From the NCBI GenBank assembly GCA_040879025.1, contig JBBDLF010000017.1, forward strand, positions 61,744-125,743: a stretch of DNA of 64,000 bases, written 5' to 3'. The notes under the pieces were generated by a model. The model did no database searches. It was given only the letters and a program-made list of their open reading frames with translations, and was not told where the DNA came from. Source of the DNA: JBBDLF01 sp040879025 (lineage in GTDB: Bacteria; Pseudomonadota; Gammaproteobacteria; Pseudomonadales; Pseudohongiellaceae). This document shows positions 53,619-61,621 of this stretch, in pieces (position 1 is the stretch's first letter; every line of letters starts with the position of its first letter). A program made the translations under genes and the position numbers.

Positions 53619-54007
53619 GGTACATTCCTTCAACATGAATCACACTGACACACAAGGACACGACAACGTGTCCGGCTGTTTTTCGAGATAAGCGAGATAA
53701 GGGGAGCGGCGCATTGCCGCACAGGTTACTTATGCACTGGGTCCAACGTAAAAGGTATGCCGTGTTCAGAACAGATAAAATCCGGGCTTGGGATGCGCGG
53801 ATATTACTCCACGTTGAGAGAATAAAATAGCGCCAGTTGAGACTGGCTCTAAAAATAATGAAAAGCCGTTATAGATTAGGTATTCTGATATGACCTTGCG
53901 GATGCCGATGCAACGCTAGCCGGTAACTGGTAAACCTGCGAAACCGTCAGTGAGTCGACTGCCGCCGGGAACTTGTTTACAAAGGATCATTTACAAAGGG
54001 AGTAGTA
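53619..54007. promoter_or_regulatory. secF / DUF4383 divergent intergenic region
   Basis: 389 bases between divergent genes. It contains a perfect hairpin GGACACG-ACAA-CGTGTCC (53656-53673) 38 bases before the secF start, a second hairpin GCCAGT-TGAG-ACTGGC (53832-53847), and a direct repeat of TTTACAAAGG (53976-53985 and 53990-53999) overlapping the ribosome binding site of the DUF4383 gene. No gene or convincing sigma-70 promoter was recognised. Confidence 0.5.
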
Positions 54008-54451
54008 ATGATGGCCATTCGTAAGTTCGCACTGATTTATGGAATAGTTTTTCTGGTAATCGGTATCGCCGGATTTATTCCGGCTTTCGTGACACCCTAC
54101 AACCCCGCTGATCCGAATCTCGCCGTTACCGCGGGGGCCGGTTATCTGTTCGGGATTTTCCCCGTTAACCTGTTGCACAACCTGACCCACGCGGCCTTTG
54201 GTATCTGGGGCATCGTGGCTTATGGAAGCCTGTCCGGTTCACGGCTTTACGCCCAGGCCGTAGCGATTATCTACGGTGTGTTCGTGATAATGGGATTGAT
54301 ACCAGGGCTGATGACAGTGTTTGGGCTGGTGCCACTACACGGCAATGACGTGTGGCTGCATGTCATACTCGCAGCAGTGGCCGGGTATTTTGGCTATTTC
54401 GCCCGGGCTGATACGGCGGCTCCTGAGTCCCGTGAACAGGTTTCGAAATGA
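54008..54451 (+). CDS. DUF4383 family membrane protein
   Basis: 147 residues with four transmembrane helices (about 6-27, 45-65, 80-100 and 112-132). The family pattern is visible in GYLFGIFPVNLLHNLTHAAFG, with the paired His residues. Function unknown in the family. GGGAG lies 7 bases before the ATG; a second ATG follows immediately. It stands alone. Confidence 0.85.
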   Translation: MMAIRKFALIYGIVFLVIGIAGFIPAFVTPYNPADPNLAVTAGAGYLFGIFPVNLLHNLTHAAFGIWGIVAYGSLSGSRLYAQAVAIIYGVFVIMGLIPGLMTVFGLVPLHGNDVWLHVILAAVAGYFGYFARADTAAPESREQVSK

Positions 54452-54525
54452 AGCTTTATCCAACCGTGTAAACCGCTCGGTTGCGGAACAGGCTACGAGT
54501 TTCGGATTGCGACCCTCACAGCGGG

Positions 54526-54783
54526 CTACTGGTATTCGCTGACATCAATGCCGTATCTGATGATTTTTCTGTTCAGCGTGGGACAGGTCAGGCGAACCAG
54601 TCTGGCGGCATTCTTTTGCACCCCGCGGGTTGCTCGCAAAGCATACCGGATGCGGATGATTTCAAGCCGCGAAACCACATCCCCGGTAGTCTCCCTTTTT
54701 CCCATACCGAGAACGGTCAACACCATTCGCGATTTGGTCAGCCACCAATAAAGATTGTTCCTGGTTTCAGTCCAACATGACAT
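54526..54783 (-). CDS. Small Fis-type helix-turn-helix protein
   Basis: 85-codon frame. The C-terminal 42 residues read as a Fis-family DNA-binding domain: LEIIRIRYALRATRG, KNAARLVRLTCPTLNRK, then IIRYGIDVSE; compare the Fis/NtrC pattern ending in TLxxKLxRYGI. No ATPase or receiver domain is attached, so it may be a stand-alone nucleoid-type protein or a remnant of a sigma-54 activator. The start is uncertain; ATGs at 54783, 54726 and 54705 are in frame, and none has a good Shine-Dalgarno. Confidence 0.5.
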   Translation of the reverse strand: MSCWTETRNNLYWWLTKSRMVLTVLGMGKRETTGDVVSRLEIIRIRYALRATRGVQKNAARLVRLTCPTLNRKIIRYGIDVSEYQ

Positions 54784-54900
54784 GGAAACGTATATCGGCA
54801 GAACAAGGCCTGCGAATAACCAATAGTTCCCACAAAATAACTGATATTTTCCGGATAGTAAACCAAAATTTAGGTTTCGGATAACTTAAAGTAGTGCTGT

Positions 54901-55317
54901 ATGCCCAATAGCTCGACACGAAACGCGTTTGCGGCGAGGTTCCGACAGGCCCTGGGGGAAGCCGGCTACAATAAGGCACAGTTGAAGGAACTGGCACGAA
55001 TTTTCGAGGTGACCCCCCAGGCGGTCAGAAAGTGGTTGTCCGGCGAGTCGTTGCCGTCTTCTTCAAGAATAGGGGAAGTGTCCAATATTCTGGGCGTGCG
55101 AAGGTCATGGCTGATGGACGGCGAACTCCCGATACGCCTCACCCGGGTCAATATTGGCGAAACCGGCCAGGTCTATTCCAAAGTAGACGAAGCGATTTTT
55201 TCGATTTCCGGGACCGAATACAGATTGCTGCAAAACTTCCGCTGCCTGCCCCGCAACCTCCAGGATGCGATTGAAACAATTGTGGATGAAGTGATCGAGG
55301 CCGCCAAACTCCGGTAA
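54901..55317 (+). CDS. XRE-family transcriptional regulator
   Basis: 138 residues. The N-terminal 75 residues form a phage-repressor-type HTH (FRQALGEAGYNKAQLKELAR; VTPQAVRKWLSGESLPSSSR; ILGVRRSWLMDGELPI). The remainder is a short helical domain (LPRNLQDAIETIVDEVIEAA) and not an S24 peptidase, so LexA-like self-cleavage is not expected. It is divergent from the small Fis-type ORF with a 117-base AT-rich spacer that probably holds both promoters. Confidence 0.85.
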   Translation: MPNSSTRNAFAARFRQALGEAGYNKAQLKELARIFEVTPQAVRKWLSGESLPSSSRIGEVSNILGVRRSWLMDGELPIRLTRVNIGETGQVYSKVDEAIFSISGTEYRLLQNFRCLPRNLQDAIETIVDEVIEAAKLR

Positions 55318-55400
55318 CGGAGAGCTTGGAAAAGTTCGAGAGACCAATGGCTCCGACATCCCCGCGACCGAACAGACCGAACAAAGCTATGTCGAGCCGC

Positions 55401-56723
55401 CTACCGCGGCGCGCCACTGACGCGCCAGACTGTGTTACCCACATCGTCGGCAACCAGCAAGTCACCCTGTGAATCCACCACCACGCCGACCGGCCTGCCC
55501 TGCGCGTCGCCTGATGAATTGACGAAGTCCGTCAGGACATCAATCGGCAGTCCCGCGGGTTGTCCGTTCTGGAACGGCACAAAGATCACCTTGTAACCAC
55601 TTGGCGGATTGCGGTTCCAGGACCCGTGTTGCCCCACGAATGCCCCTCCCTGATAGCGTTGCAAAAGCGACCCTTCTGTATAGAAAGCGAGTCCAAGTGA
55701 ACCGGTGTGGGGCCCCAGAGCATAAGCCGGCACCTTCACCGAGTCGACCCGCTCCGGGGCCGGCGCTGTAACACGCTCGTCGATATGCTGACCGTAGTAG
55801 CTCCAGGGCCAGCCGTAAAAATCACCGCGTTCCACCGTCGTCATGTAATCGGGGACCAAATCGTTACCCAACTCGTCACGCTCATTGACCGCGGTCCACA
55901 AGGTACCCGTTTCGGGGTGCCAGTCCAGACCATTAGGGTTGCGCAATCCCGAAGCGAATATTTCCGCACGTCCGGTAGCGGGATCCACCTCCCAGATCGC
56001 CGCCCGTCCCTCTTCGTTTTCAATGCCGTTCTCGGCAATATTACTGTTCGAGCCGACGGTGACATACAGGCGTTCGCCGTCGGGTGAGGCGACAACGTTC
56101 TTGGTCCAGTGGTGGTTGATCGGGCCCGCCGGCAAGTCGACAATTTTTTCGCCAGGATCCGAAATCCGGTTTACCCCTTCTTCGTACGGAAACCGGACAA
56201 GCGCATCGGTATTGGCCACATAGAGGTCTTCACCCAGCAACACCATACCGAACGGAGAGTTCAGGTTTTGCAAAAACGGATAGCGTGTTTCCGCCATGCC
56301 GTCACCATCGGCGTCGCGCAGCAGGGTAATTTGGTTGGCGCTGGGAACCGCCGCGCCGGCACGCTCCATCACCCTGCCCATGATCCAGTTCCGCAAACCA
56401 CCCCCGTTTTCGGAAGGCGGCGCATTGGTTTCAGCGACCAGCACATCGCCGTTGGGCAAAACATAGAGCCAGCGCGGATGGTCAAGCCCCGAAGCAAACG
56501 CATTGACGGTGAGCCCCTGGGCCGCTGTCGGTGTGACGCCGGGCACCCAACCCACTGCCGGAGCCACATTGACAACCGGAACCAGGGAAGGGTCCGGCTC
56601 CGGCAAAACCGGGTCCGGGCCGGTGCCTTGGGCGACAGTAAGGTCGGCGGAGCGGCACCCGGACAGCATGGCGGTGACGGCGGCCGCAATCACCAGGGAT
56701 TTCGAGTTCAGTGGCAGGTTCAT
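55401..56723 (-). CDS. Sorbosone dehydrogenase-like PQQ-type lipoprotein
   Basis: 440 residues. A lipobox (AAVTAMLSGCRS) at residues 13-24 marks a lipoprotein. The rest is a six-bladed propeller of the soluble glucose/sorbosone dehydrogenase superfamily: HPRWLYVLPNGDVLVAETNA, NSPFGMVLLGEDLYVANTDA, NHHWTKNVVASPDGERLYVT, LRNPNGLDWHPETGTLWTAV, and GAFVGQHGSWNRNPPSGYKV. Such enzymes oxidise sugars or aldehydes with PQQ; substrate unknown. No PQQ synthesis genes are in the window. Confidence 0.85.
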   Translation of the reverse strand: MNLPLNSKSLVIAAAVTAMLSGCRSADLTVAQGTGPDPVLPEPDPSLVPVVNVAPAVGWVPGVTPTAAQGLTVNAFASGLDHPRWLYVLPNGDVLVAETNAPPSENGGGLRNWIMGRVMERAGAAVPSANQITLLRDADGDGMAETRYPFLQNLNSPFGMVLLGEDLYVANTDALVRFPYEEGVNRISDPGEKIVDLPAGPINHHWTKNVVASPDGERLYVTVGSNSNIAENGIENEEGRAAIWEVDPATGRAEIFASGLRNPNGLDWHPETGTLWTAVNERDELGNDLVPDYMTTVERGDFYGWPWSYYGQHIDERVTAPAPERVDSVKVPAYALGPHTGSLGLAFYTEGSLLQRYQGGAFVGQHGSWNRNPPSGYKVIFVPFQNGQPAGLPIDVLTDFVNSSGDAQGRPVGVVVDSQGDLLVADDVGNTVWRVSGAPR

Positions 56724-56925
56724 GTCTCACTCCTTGAGCGCTGTGGCACGATCATTCCAGCTCGATGCGGCATGCTGGTGTTTCCAATACTGTTTTTGTT
56801 CAGACCGCGCCGGCACGGGTTGCATTGCAGGGTTCAGGATGCCCGCGGTGGGCGCGGCACAACCGGTGAGACAAACTGTGTCGCACGGAAGTAAAAGAAA
56901 CAGGTCACCAAGCCTTTTTCGTTTT

Positions 56926-57672
56926 TTAAGGAACCAGTATCGCCCGTGCCGACACAGTGAAGGTCACCGTGGTCAAGCCGGGATCGGCCACCGGTGCCGC
57001 CATATCCATCGCTTCCATACTCATGGCTGTGGTTGCACCCCGGAAAAAACCGTTGTTGTTGCCGGTGTCCATGGTGACCTCGACGATTTCCATATCGCCC
57101 TTGCCCAGCGCCGCCGCCGCGGCCGCGGCGCGATCGCGCAACTTGGCCAGGGCCGCCGCCATCAGGGAGTCGGCGACTTCCTCGTGACGCTCGGGTGACA
57201 GGGAATAATTGAGCCCGCCCATGGTCAGGCCCAAGCTTTGTAGTTCGGCCACCAGATCCAACACCGCGGCACTGTCCTGACTGGAGAGTTGCACGCCCTG
57301 CTGGGCCCGCCATAGCGGGTTTTCCCCGTCACCTCGAGTCGGCCGACCGGGCTGAATCTGGAAAACGCGGTACTGCTGGATCGAGTAATCAACCTCGCTT
57401 CCCTCCAGCACTTCCAGCGCATCGGCCATCTTGCTGTTCACCTCGTCCTGCAGTGCGATCCGGTCACGCCCCTGGGCCGCAAAATAGAGGCCCGCATGCA
57501 GCGTATCCTGTTCGACCTGGGTCTGTTCACTGACGTTGAGATTGACCATGATCTCACCTGGATTGAGCACATCAAGATCAAAACTGTTCTGGGCATCGGC
57601 GAATGCGGAGATCGCAAGCAGCATGACCAACAAAGGGAACTGGTAACAACGCGAGGGAGAAGTTATAGGCAT
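56926..57672 (-). CDS. SIMPL-domain (DUF541) periplasmic protein
   Basis: 248 residues. Signal peptide (FPLLVMLLAISAFADAQ), then the family start GEIMVNLNVSEQTQVEQDTL, a central helical part that includes LWRAQQGVQLSSQDSAAVLD, and the C-terminal half with ALAKLRDRAAAAAAALGKGD and the Met-rich TTAMSMEAMDMAAPV. Members often occur in the periplasm with unknown or stress-related roles. A 202-base spacer without features separates it from the sorbosone-dehydrogenase-like gene upstream of which it lies. Confidence 0.85.
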   Translation of the reverse strand: MPITSPSRCYQFPLLVMLLAISAFADAQNSFDLDVLNPGEIMVNLNVSEQTQVEQDTLHAGLYFAAQGRDRIALQDEVNSKMADALEVLEGSEVDYSIQQYRVFQIQPGRPTRGDGENPLWRAQQGVQLSSQDSAAVLDLVAELQSLGLTMGGLNYSLSPERHEEVADSLMAAALAKLRDRAAAAAAALGKGDMEIVEVTMDTGNNNGFFRGATTAMSMEAMDMAAPVADPGLTTVTFTVSARAILVP

Positions 57673-57834
57673 GATGCGGGGGCTCCTGTAGGAATGCTGT
57701 TTTTCAGTACAAAAATGGCATAACCTGGCTTAACCGGAGATTAAGCGGCGACAATTGAGGCAGCCGGTATGGCGGTGACTCACGATACCCGATTATAGTC
57801 GATGCTGCCTACGACGGCGCCAGCCTCCCGACAT

Positions 57835-57863
57835 TTGCCATTTTATATCCCTTTGGATATACT
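57835..57863 (+). promoter_or_regulatory. Promoter with operator for the HTH-DUF6036 module
   Basis: TTGCCA (57835-57840) and TATACT (57858-57863) with a 17-base spacer form a near-consensus sigma-70 promoter. A perfect 7-base inverted repeat TATATCC-CTTT-GGATATA (57844-57861) fills the spacer and overlaps the -10. The expected transcription start, 7 bases after the -10, falls on the A of ATG 57870, so the mRNA would be leaderless. The repeat is well placed for autorepression by the HTH protein. Confidence 0.7.
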
Positions 57864-57869
57864 GTGACC

Positions 57870-58382
57870 ATGAACTTGATCAAACAACTACGGGAAGCAA
57901 CGGGTTGCTCGCAATCCGACCTGGCTGTTGCGGCAAGGACGTCCCAACCCACGATTGCCGCCTATGAGTCCGGTCGCAAGTCTCCCACGCTCCGAACTCT
58001 GGAACGATTGGTCTCGGCCTTGGGGCTGCAGCTCGTGGTTGACTTCGTTCCTCCTATGTCCAGGGAAGATCGACGAAGCCTGGCATTTCATCGCGCTATC
58101 GCGGAAAAAGTCAGGCTGGAGCCACGTTGCATCATTCTCGCCAGTGACAATCTTGAAAAGCTCCTGGAACTCCATCCTGGGGCCCAAGCTCTTCTTGAGG
58201 AATGGGATCGGTGGCTGCAATTATCCAGTGAACAATTGCTGGCAGAAATGCTTAGCCCTTCCCCAAAGGCTCGCGAGATGCGTCATATATCGCCTTTTTC
58301 GGGAATATTAAGTGCCCAAGAGCGAGTTCAGATTCTCGAAGATTTCCGGAAGGAGGAGGCGCATGAAAAAAGAACAATTTGA
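57870..58382 (+). CDS. HTH (XRE) antitoxin-like regulator
   Basis: 170 residues from ATG 57870 (a GTG two codons earlier is also in frame). Residues 1-60 are a compact XRE HTH: LIKQLREATGCSQSDLAVAA, TSQPTIAAYESGRKSPTLRT, LERLVSALGLQLVVDF. The rest is a helical domain (AFHRAIAEKVRLEPRCIILA; LLEEWDRWLQLSSEQLLAEM). It overlaps the next gene by 20 bases. Similar HTH proteins are paired with predicted nucleotidyltransferases in other genomes, where the pair is thought to act as a toxin-antitoxin module. The role here is inferred. Confidence 0.8.
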   Translation: MNLIKQLREATGCSQSDLAVAARTSQPTIAAYESGRKSPTLRTLERLVSALGLQLVVDFVPPMSREDRRSLAFHRAIAEKVRLEPRCIILASDNLEKLLELHPGAQALLEEWDRWLQLSSEQLLAEMLSPSPKAREMRHISPFSGILSAQERVQILEDFRKEEAHEKRTI

Positions 58383-58896
58383 ACATACGATACGCGCCGC
58401 TGGAGCAATCCTTGGAGTGAACGAGGTACTTGTCATCGGTAGCCAGGCGATACACGCCTCAATCGGCTTTGACTTGCCGGAAGTCACACGTTCGATTGAA
58501 GTCGATGTCTCAGCGCTTGATGATGAGGATGGCAACAAAGCGGATTTAATCGATGGTTCAATCGGCGAACTGTCCATGTTCCAAAATACGTTTGGATATT
58601 ATGCTCAGGGCGTGACTCCGGCCACGGCCCGTTTGCCGACAGGTTGGAGGACCCGTCTTCTCCGTTATCGGTCACCCAATACCAATGGCGTCACAGCCTA
58701 CTGTCTGGAACCCCATGACCTCTGGATATCCAAGGCTATAGCCGGGCGTGACAAAGACCGGGAGTATTGCCAGGCTTTGCTGGAACAAGGAGTCGTTAAA
58801 CCGAAAACTTTACTTTCCAGACTTGCCAACGTCGATGATTTATCCGATGCAATAGCGGAACGAGTCAAGGCAAGCATCCTCTCAGGCGCTGTTTAA
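58363..58896 (+). CDS. DUF6036-type nucleotidyltransferase, probable toxin/effector
   Basis: 177 residues from ATG 58363, with AGGAGG 5 bases upstream, inside the end of the HTH gene. The nucleotidyltransferase core is visible: VLVIGSQAIHASIG (the Gly-Ser motif, about residues 20-33) followed by the acidic pair in SIEVDVSALD, then DLIDGSIGELSMFQNTFGYY and CLEPHDLWISKAIAGRDKDR. These are hallmarks of the DUF6036/AbiEii-like group. Strong Shine-Dalgarno plus overlap suggests coupled but tuned expression relative to the leaderless HTH gene. Confidence 0.78.
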   Translation: MKKEQFEHTIRAAGAILGVNEVLVIGSQAIHASIGFDLPEVTRSIEVDVSALDDEDGNKADLIDGSIGELSMFQNTFGYYAQGVTPATARLPTGWRTRLLRYRSPNTNGVTAYCLEPHDLWISKAIAGRDKDREYCQALLEQGVVKPKTLLSRLANVDDLSDAIAERVKASILSGAV

Positions 58897-58986
58897 GTCG
58901 ATTCTATCTGCGAAAAAGGAATCATCCGCGTTCAAGTCTTCAATCTGATCCAGCACAAAGCTTTGATCAACCAACCACAAGGCAGC

Positions 58987-61437
58987 CTAGAACGTATATC
59001 GTACACCGATAAAGCCGGCCCGTGGTGGTGCGGCGCCGAGGAAAACCGGTACTGAAAAATCTTCCAGAACAGGTAATTCAGATTCACTCGGATCTTCACC
59101 AAGCAAACCAAAAGTTTCGAACTCTTCATCAAACACGTTGTCGATTTTTGCGAACACGACCAAATTATCCGAGTACGCGTATCGCGCCCGTAAATTCACG
59201 ACGGTATAGCTTGATACCGTATCCATCTGGTTTGACTCATCGCCGCGGATGAACTGATCATCATTGCTCACCATATCCAGCCCCATCACGAAGCGGCTGT
59301 TTACATTGTAGTCAGTGCTGAGCTTGAACTGGTTACGTGGAATTCCGGGAATGTGATCGCCTCGTCTCACGCTGATTTCACCTTGGTCATCGGCAAAATC
59401 ATGATTGGGACTCAATGCCTGAAAATTGTCTTCAAAGGTGGCGTCGATAAAACTGTATCCGGCAATCCAGCGCAACGCCCTCCAGTCGCCACCGAGACTT
59501 GCTTCCAGACCTCGGCGCCGTGTTTTGTCGACGTTGGCAAACAAGCCGGTGCTGCGGCCAGTGGACTGAAACAGGATATCATCCTCATTGGTGGTGTTGA
59601 ACAGCCCCAGAGAATAGTTGAGTTCGCCAAGGAATCCGCGCGAACCTAATTCAAAACTCCTGGCGACAACGTCATCCAGTGGCGGGTCTGCCAAAAAGGC
59701 ATTAGGGAGACGACATTCGAAATCCACATCGTCAGCATCTTCTCCCGCGGCATCTGCATAGACAACCGCCAAATCGAACACGCCTTCATTGCAAGCCAGT
59801 TCGATGGGCGTGGGGGCGCGGGACGATTCACTGTAGGCAAAATACATATTGTGATTCGTACTCACTTGCCAGGTTACACCAACAGAGGGGTTAATACGGA
59901 AATAATCGTGACTGCCATTTAACTCAGGTCGTTCGCCTGATCGATCGCGCAAATCCACCGTGGTATTGTTAGCGCGCGCAGACAGGGTCAGAGTCACATC
60001 GTCATTGAGGTCAATTGCATTGGTGAAATACAAGCTTGAAGATTCAGTTGCTGTATTGATTTCGGTTTCAGCCCCGTCAACGAAAGTCCCTGTGCCAAGG
60101 CCATCGGTAAGTCTCGTAAGTGGATCGATATCCGACAGTTCCAGAACGGAGTTGAAAGTGGATTCGCCTTTGAAGTAGGCCGCTCCGGCAATCAGTTGGC
60201 TGGGTTTGCCGAAAATTTCAGGATGCAACGTCCATTGAACGTCAGCACCACTGCTTTCCTGTTTGCGGTTGCTAATATTATTGATTGATTCATCCGACAG
60301 TAAACCGGTGCCTGAAAGTGATCCCCCGAGGTCTTCCAGATTGAACGCTTCTTCGCCGAAATCGGCAGCAGTCATGTTCAGAAAATCTTCAAGCTCGTCG
60401 GTTGTGGCATATTGGCCGTCGCAAACATCATCGTCGTCCAGATTCAATTCTTCCAGGTCATCCTCTTCCAGCCCCTCCAACAGTGTGCCACCACCTTGCA
60501 ACTCACATACTGCAAACTCGGAAAGATCTCCATTGAAGGAATTGGTTTTATTCCGCCGGTAATACAGATTGCCGCTGAAACTCACGTCTTCATTCACGGC
60601 ATGATCAAAATCGATGCTGAACATCTGCATATCGTTTGCGGTAATGTCCAAACCGGTAAAGATGGCTTCTCTATCCAGACGGAGCAGCTCGGCGGGAGAG
60701 GCACCATTGCCGATCAACTCCGAGTCGGTGTATTGGAGATGCATGCCGAGCTGTGTGGAATCCGAGCGCCAGTCGAAGCTGCCATAGAAATTCAGTGCAT
60801 CCGATGCCGAATTATCGCGCCAGCCATCCTCTTCAAAATAGTCAAGGTTGGCATAATAAGCGAGAGTGCCGTCACTGCCACCGGTTTCCAGCGAGGCCAT
60901 CTGCCGCCCGAATGACCCCGTGCTGACTTCGACTTCTGTGTCCTGAAAACTGAATCCGTCTTTCATGGTAACGACAAGTGACCCGCCGAGGCTGTTTAAT
61001 CCGAACAGCGGATTGGCCCCACCACTTAAAACAATGCCTTCAATGGCAGACTGAGGTAACAAATCCCAATTCACCGTGTCCCCGAGCGGCTCGTTGATGC
61101 GGGCACCATTCTGATAGACTGCGAGTCCCTGTGAAAGCCCCAAAAGTGGTGATGCTGTAAAACCCCGATACTGCATGTCAGACTGCAGTGGGTTGTTCTG
61201 GGCGTCGTTGACGCTGATGCTGGTAAAATTCCGGCGCATGAAGTCGGCCAGACTCAAGGTGTTGCTGGATTGTAGGTCTCCGGCGTCTGCGGTCTGTACT
61301 GGAAACGGTATCTTCGCTTTATCGATACCAGCACCACCAGGCACAACACCTACTACGACAATCTGTTCCGGTTGCTGGGCAATCGCCAAGTTAATCAGTA
61401 ACAGTGCGCCTGAAGCGAGTACCACATTTTTCATCAC
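58987..61437 (-). CDS. TonB-dependent outer membrane receptor
   Basis: 816 residues. Signal peptide (KNVVLASGALLLINLAIAQ), then plug domain (about 40-155: LADFMRRNFTSISVNDAQNN; QYRGFTASPLLGLSQGLAVY; GINPLFGLNSLGG-like NPLFGLNSLGGSLVV) and a 22-strand barrel ending in the C-terminal Phe (AGFIGVRYTF). An extracellular loop near residues 318-352 is very acidic (EGLEEDDLEELNLDDDDVC) and has two Cys. Substrate unknown. It is divergent from the propeller-cytochrome operon, which suggests a shared pathway. Confidence 0.9.
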   Translation of the reverse strand: MMKNVVLASGALLLINLAIAQQPEQIVVVGVVPGGAGIDKAKIPFPVQTADAGDLQSSNTLSLADFMRRNFTSISVNDAQNNPLQSDMQYRGFTASPLLGLSQGLAVYQNGARINEPLGDTVNWDLLPQSAIEGIVLSGGANPLFGLNSLGGSLVVTMKDGFSFQDTEVEVSTGSFGRQMASLETGGSDGTLAYYANLDYFEEDGWRDNSASDALNFYGSFDWRSDSTQLGMHLQYTDSELIGNGASPAELLRLDREAIFTGLDITANDMQMFSIDFDHAVNEDVSFSGNLYYRRNKTNSFNGDLSEFAVCELQGGGTLLEGLEEDDLEELNLDDDDVCDGQYATTDELEDFLNMTAADFGEEAFNLEDLGGSLSGTGLLSDESINNISNRKQESSGADVQWTLHPEIFGKPSQLIAGAAYFKGESTFNSVLELSDIDPLTRLTDGLGTGTFVDGAETEINTATESSSLYFTNAIDLNDDVTLTLSARANNTTVDLRDRSGERPELNGSHDYFRINPSVGVTWQVSTNHNMYFAYSESSRAPTPIELACNEGVFDLAVVYADAAGEDADDVDFECRLPNAFLADPPLDDVVARSFELGSRGFLGELNYSLGLFNTTNEDDILFQSTGRSTGLFANVDKTRRRGLEASLGGDWRALRWIAGYSFIDATFEDNFQALSPNHDFADDQGEISVRRGDHIPGIPRNQFKLSTDYNVNSRFVMGLDMVSNDDQFIRGDESNQMDTVSSYTVVNLRARYAYSDNLVVFAKIDNVFDEEFETFGLLGEDPSESELPVLEDFSVPVFLGAAPPRAGFIGVRYTF

Positions 61438-61621
61438 ATGTTCCAGCTTGAAATACCACGATTACCTGAGGTTCGGCGCCATCAAAGGCATTGCGGGCTT
61501 TCCGGGACGGTGCTATGGTCAGGGGTGTCCGAACCACGCGAACCTTGGAACCATGAAGGATCAGCCGATTCGTCACTATCGTAGCCAACCGCATGACAAT
61601 TATAACAACCTGGGGGTCCCC

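Noticed and set aside
61175..61621. 149-codon N-terminal extension of the propeller protein
   Set aside because: It overlaps the start of the divergent TonB receptor gene and precedes a clear signal peptide.
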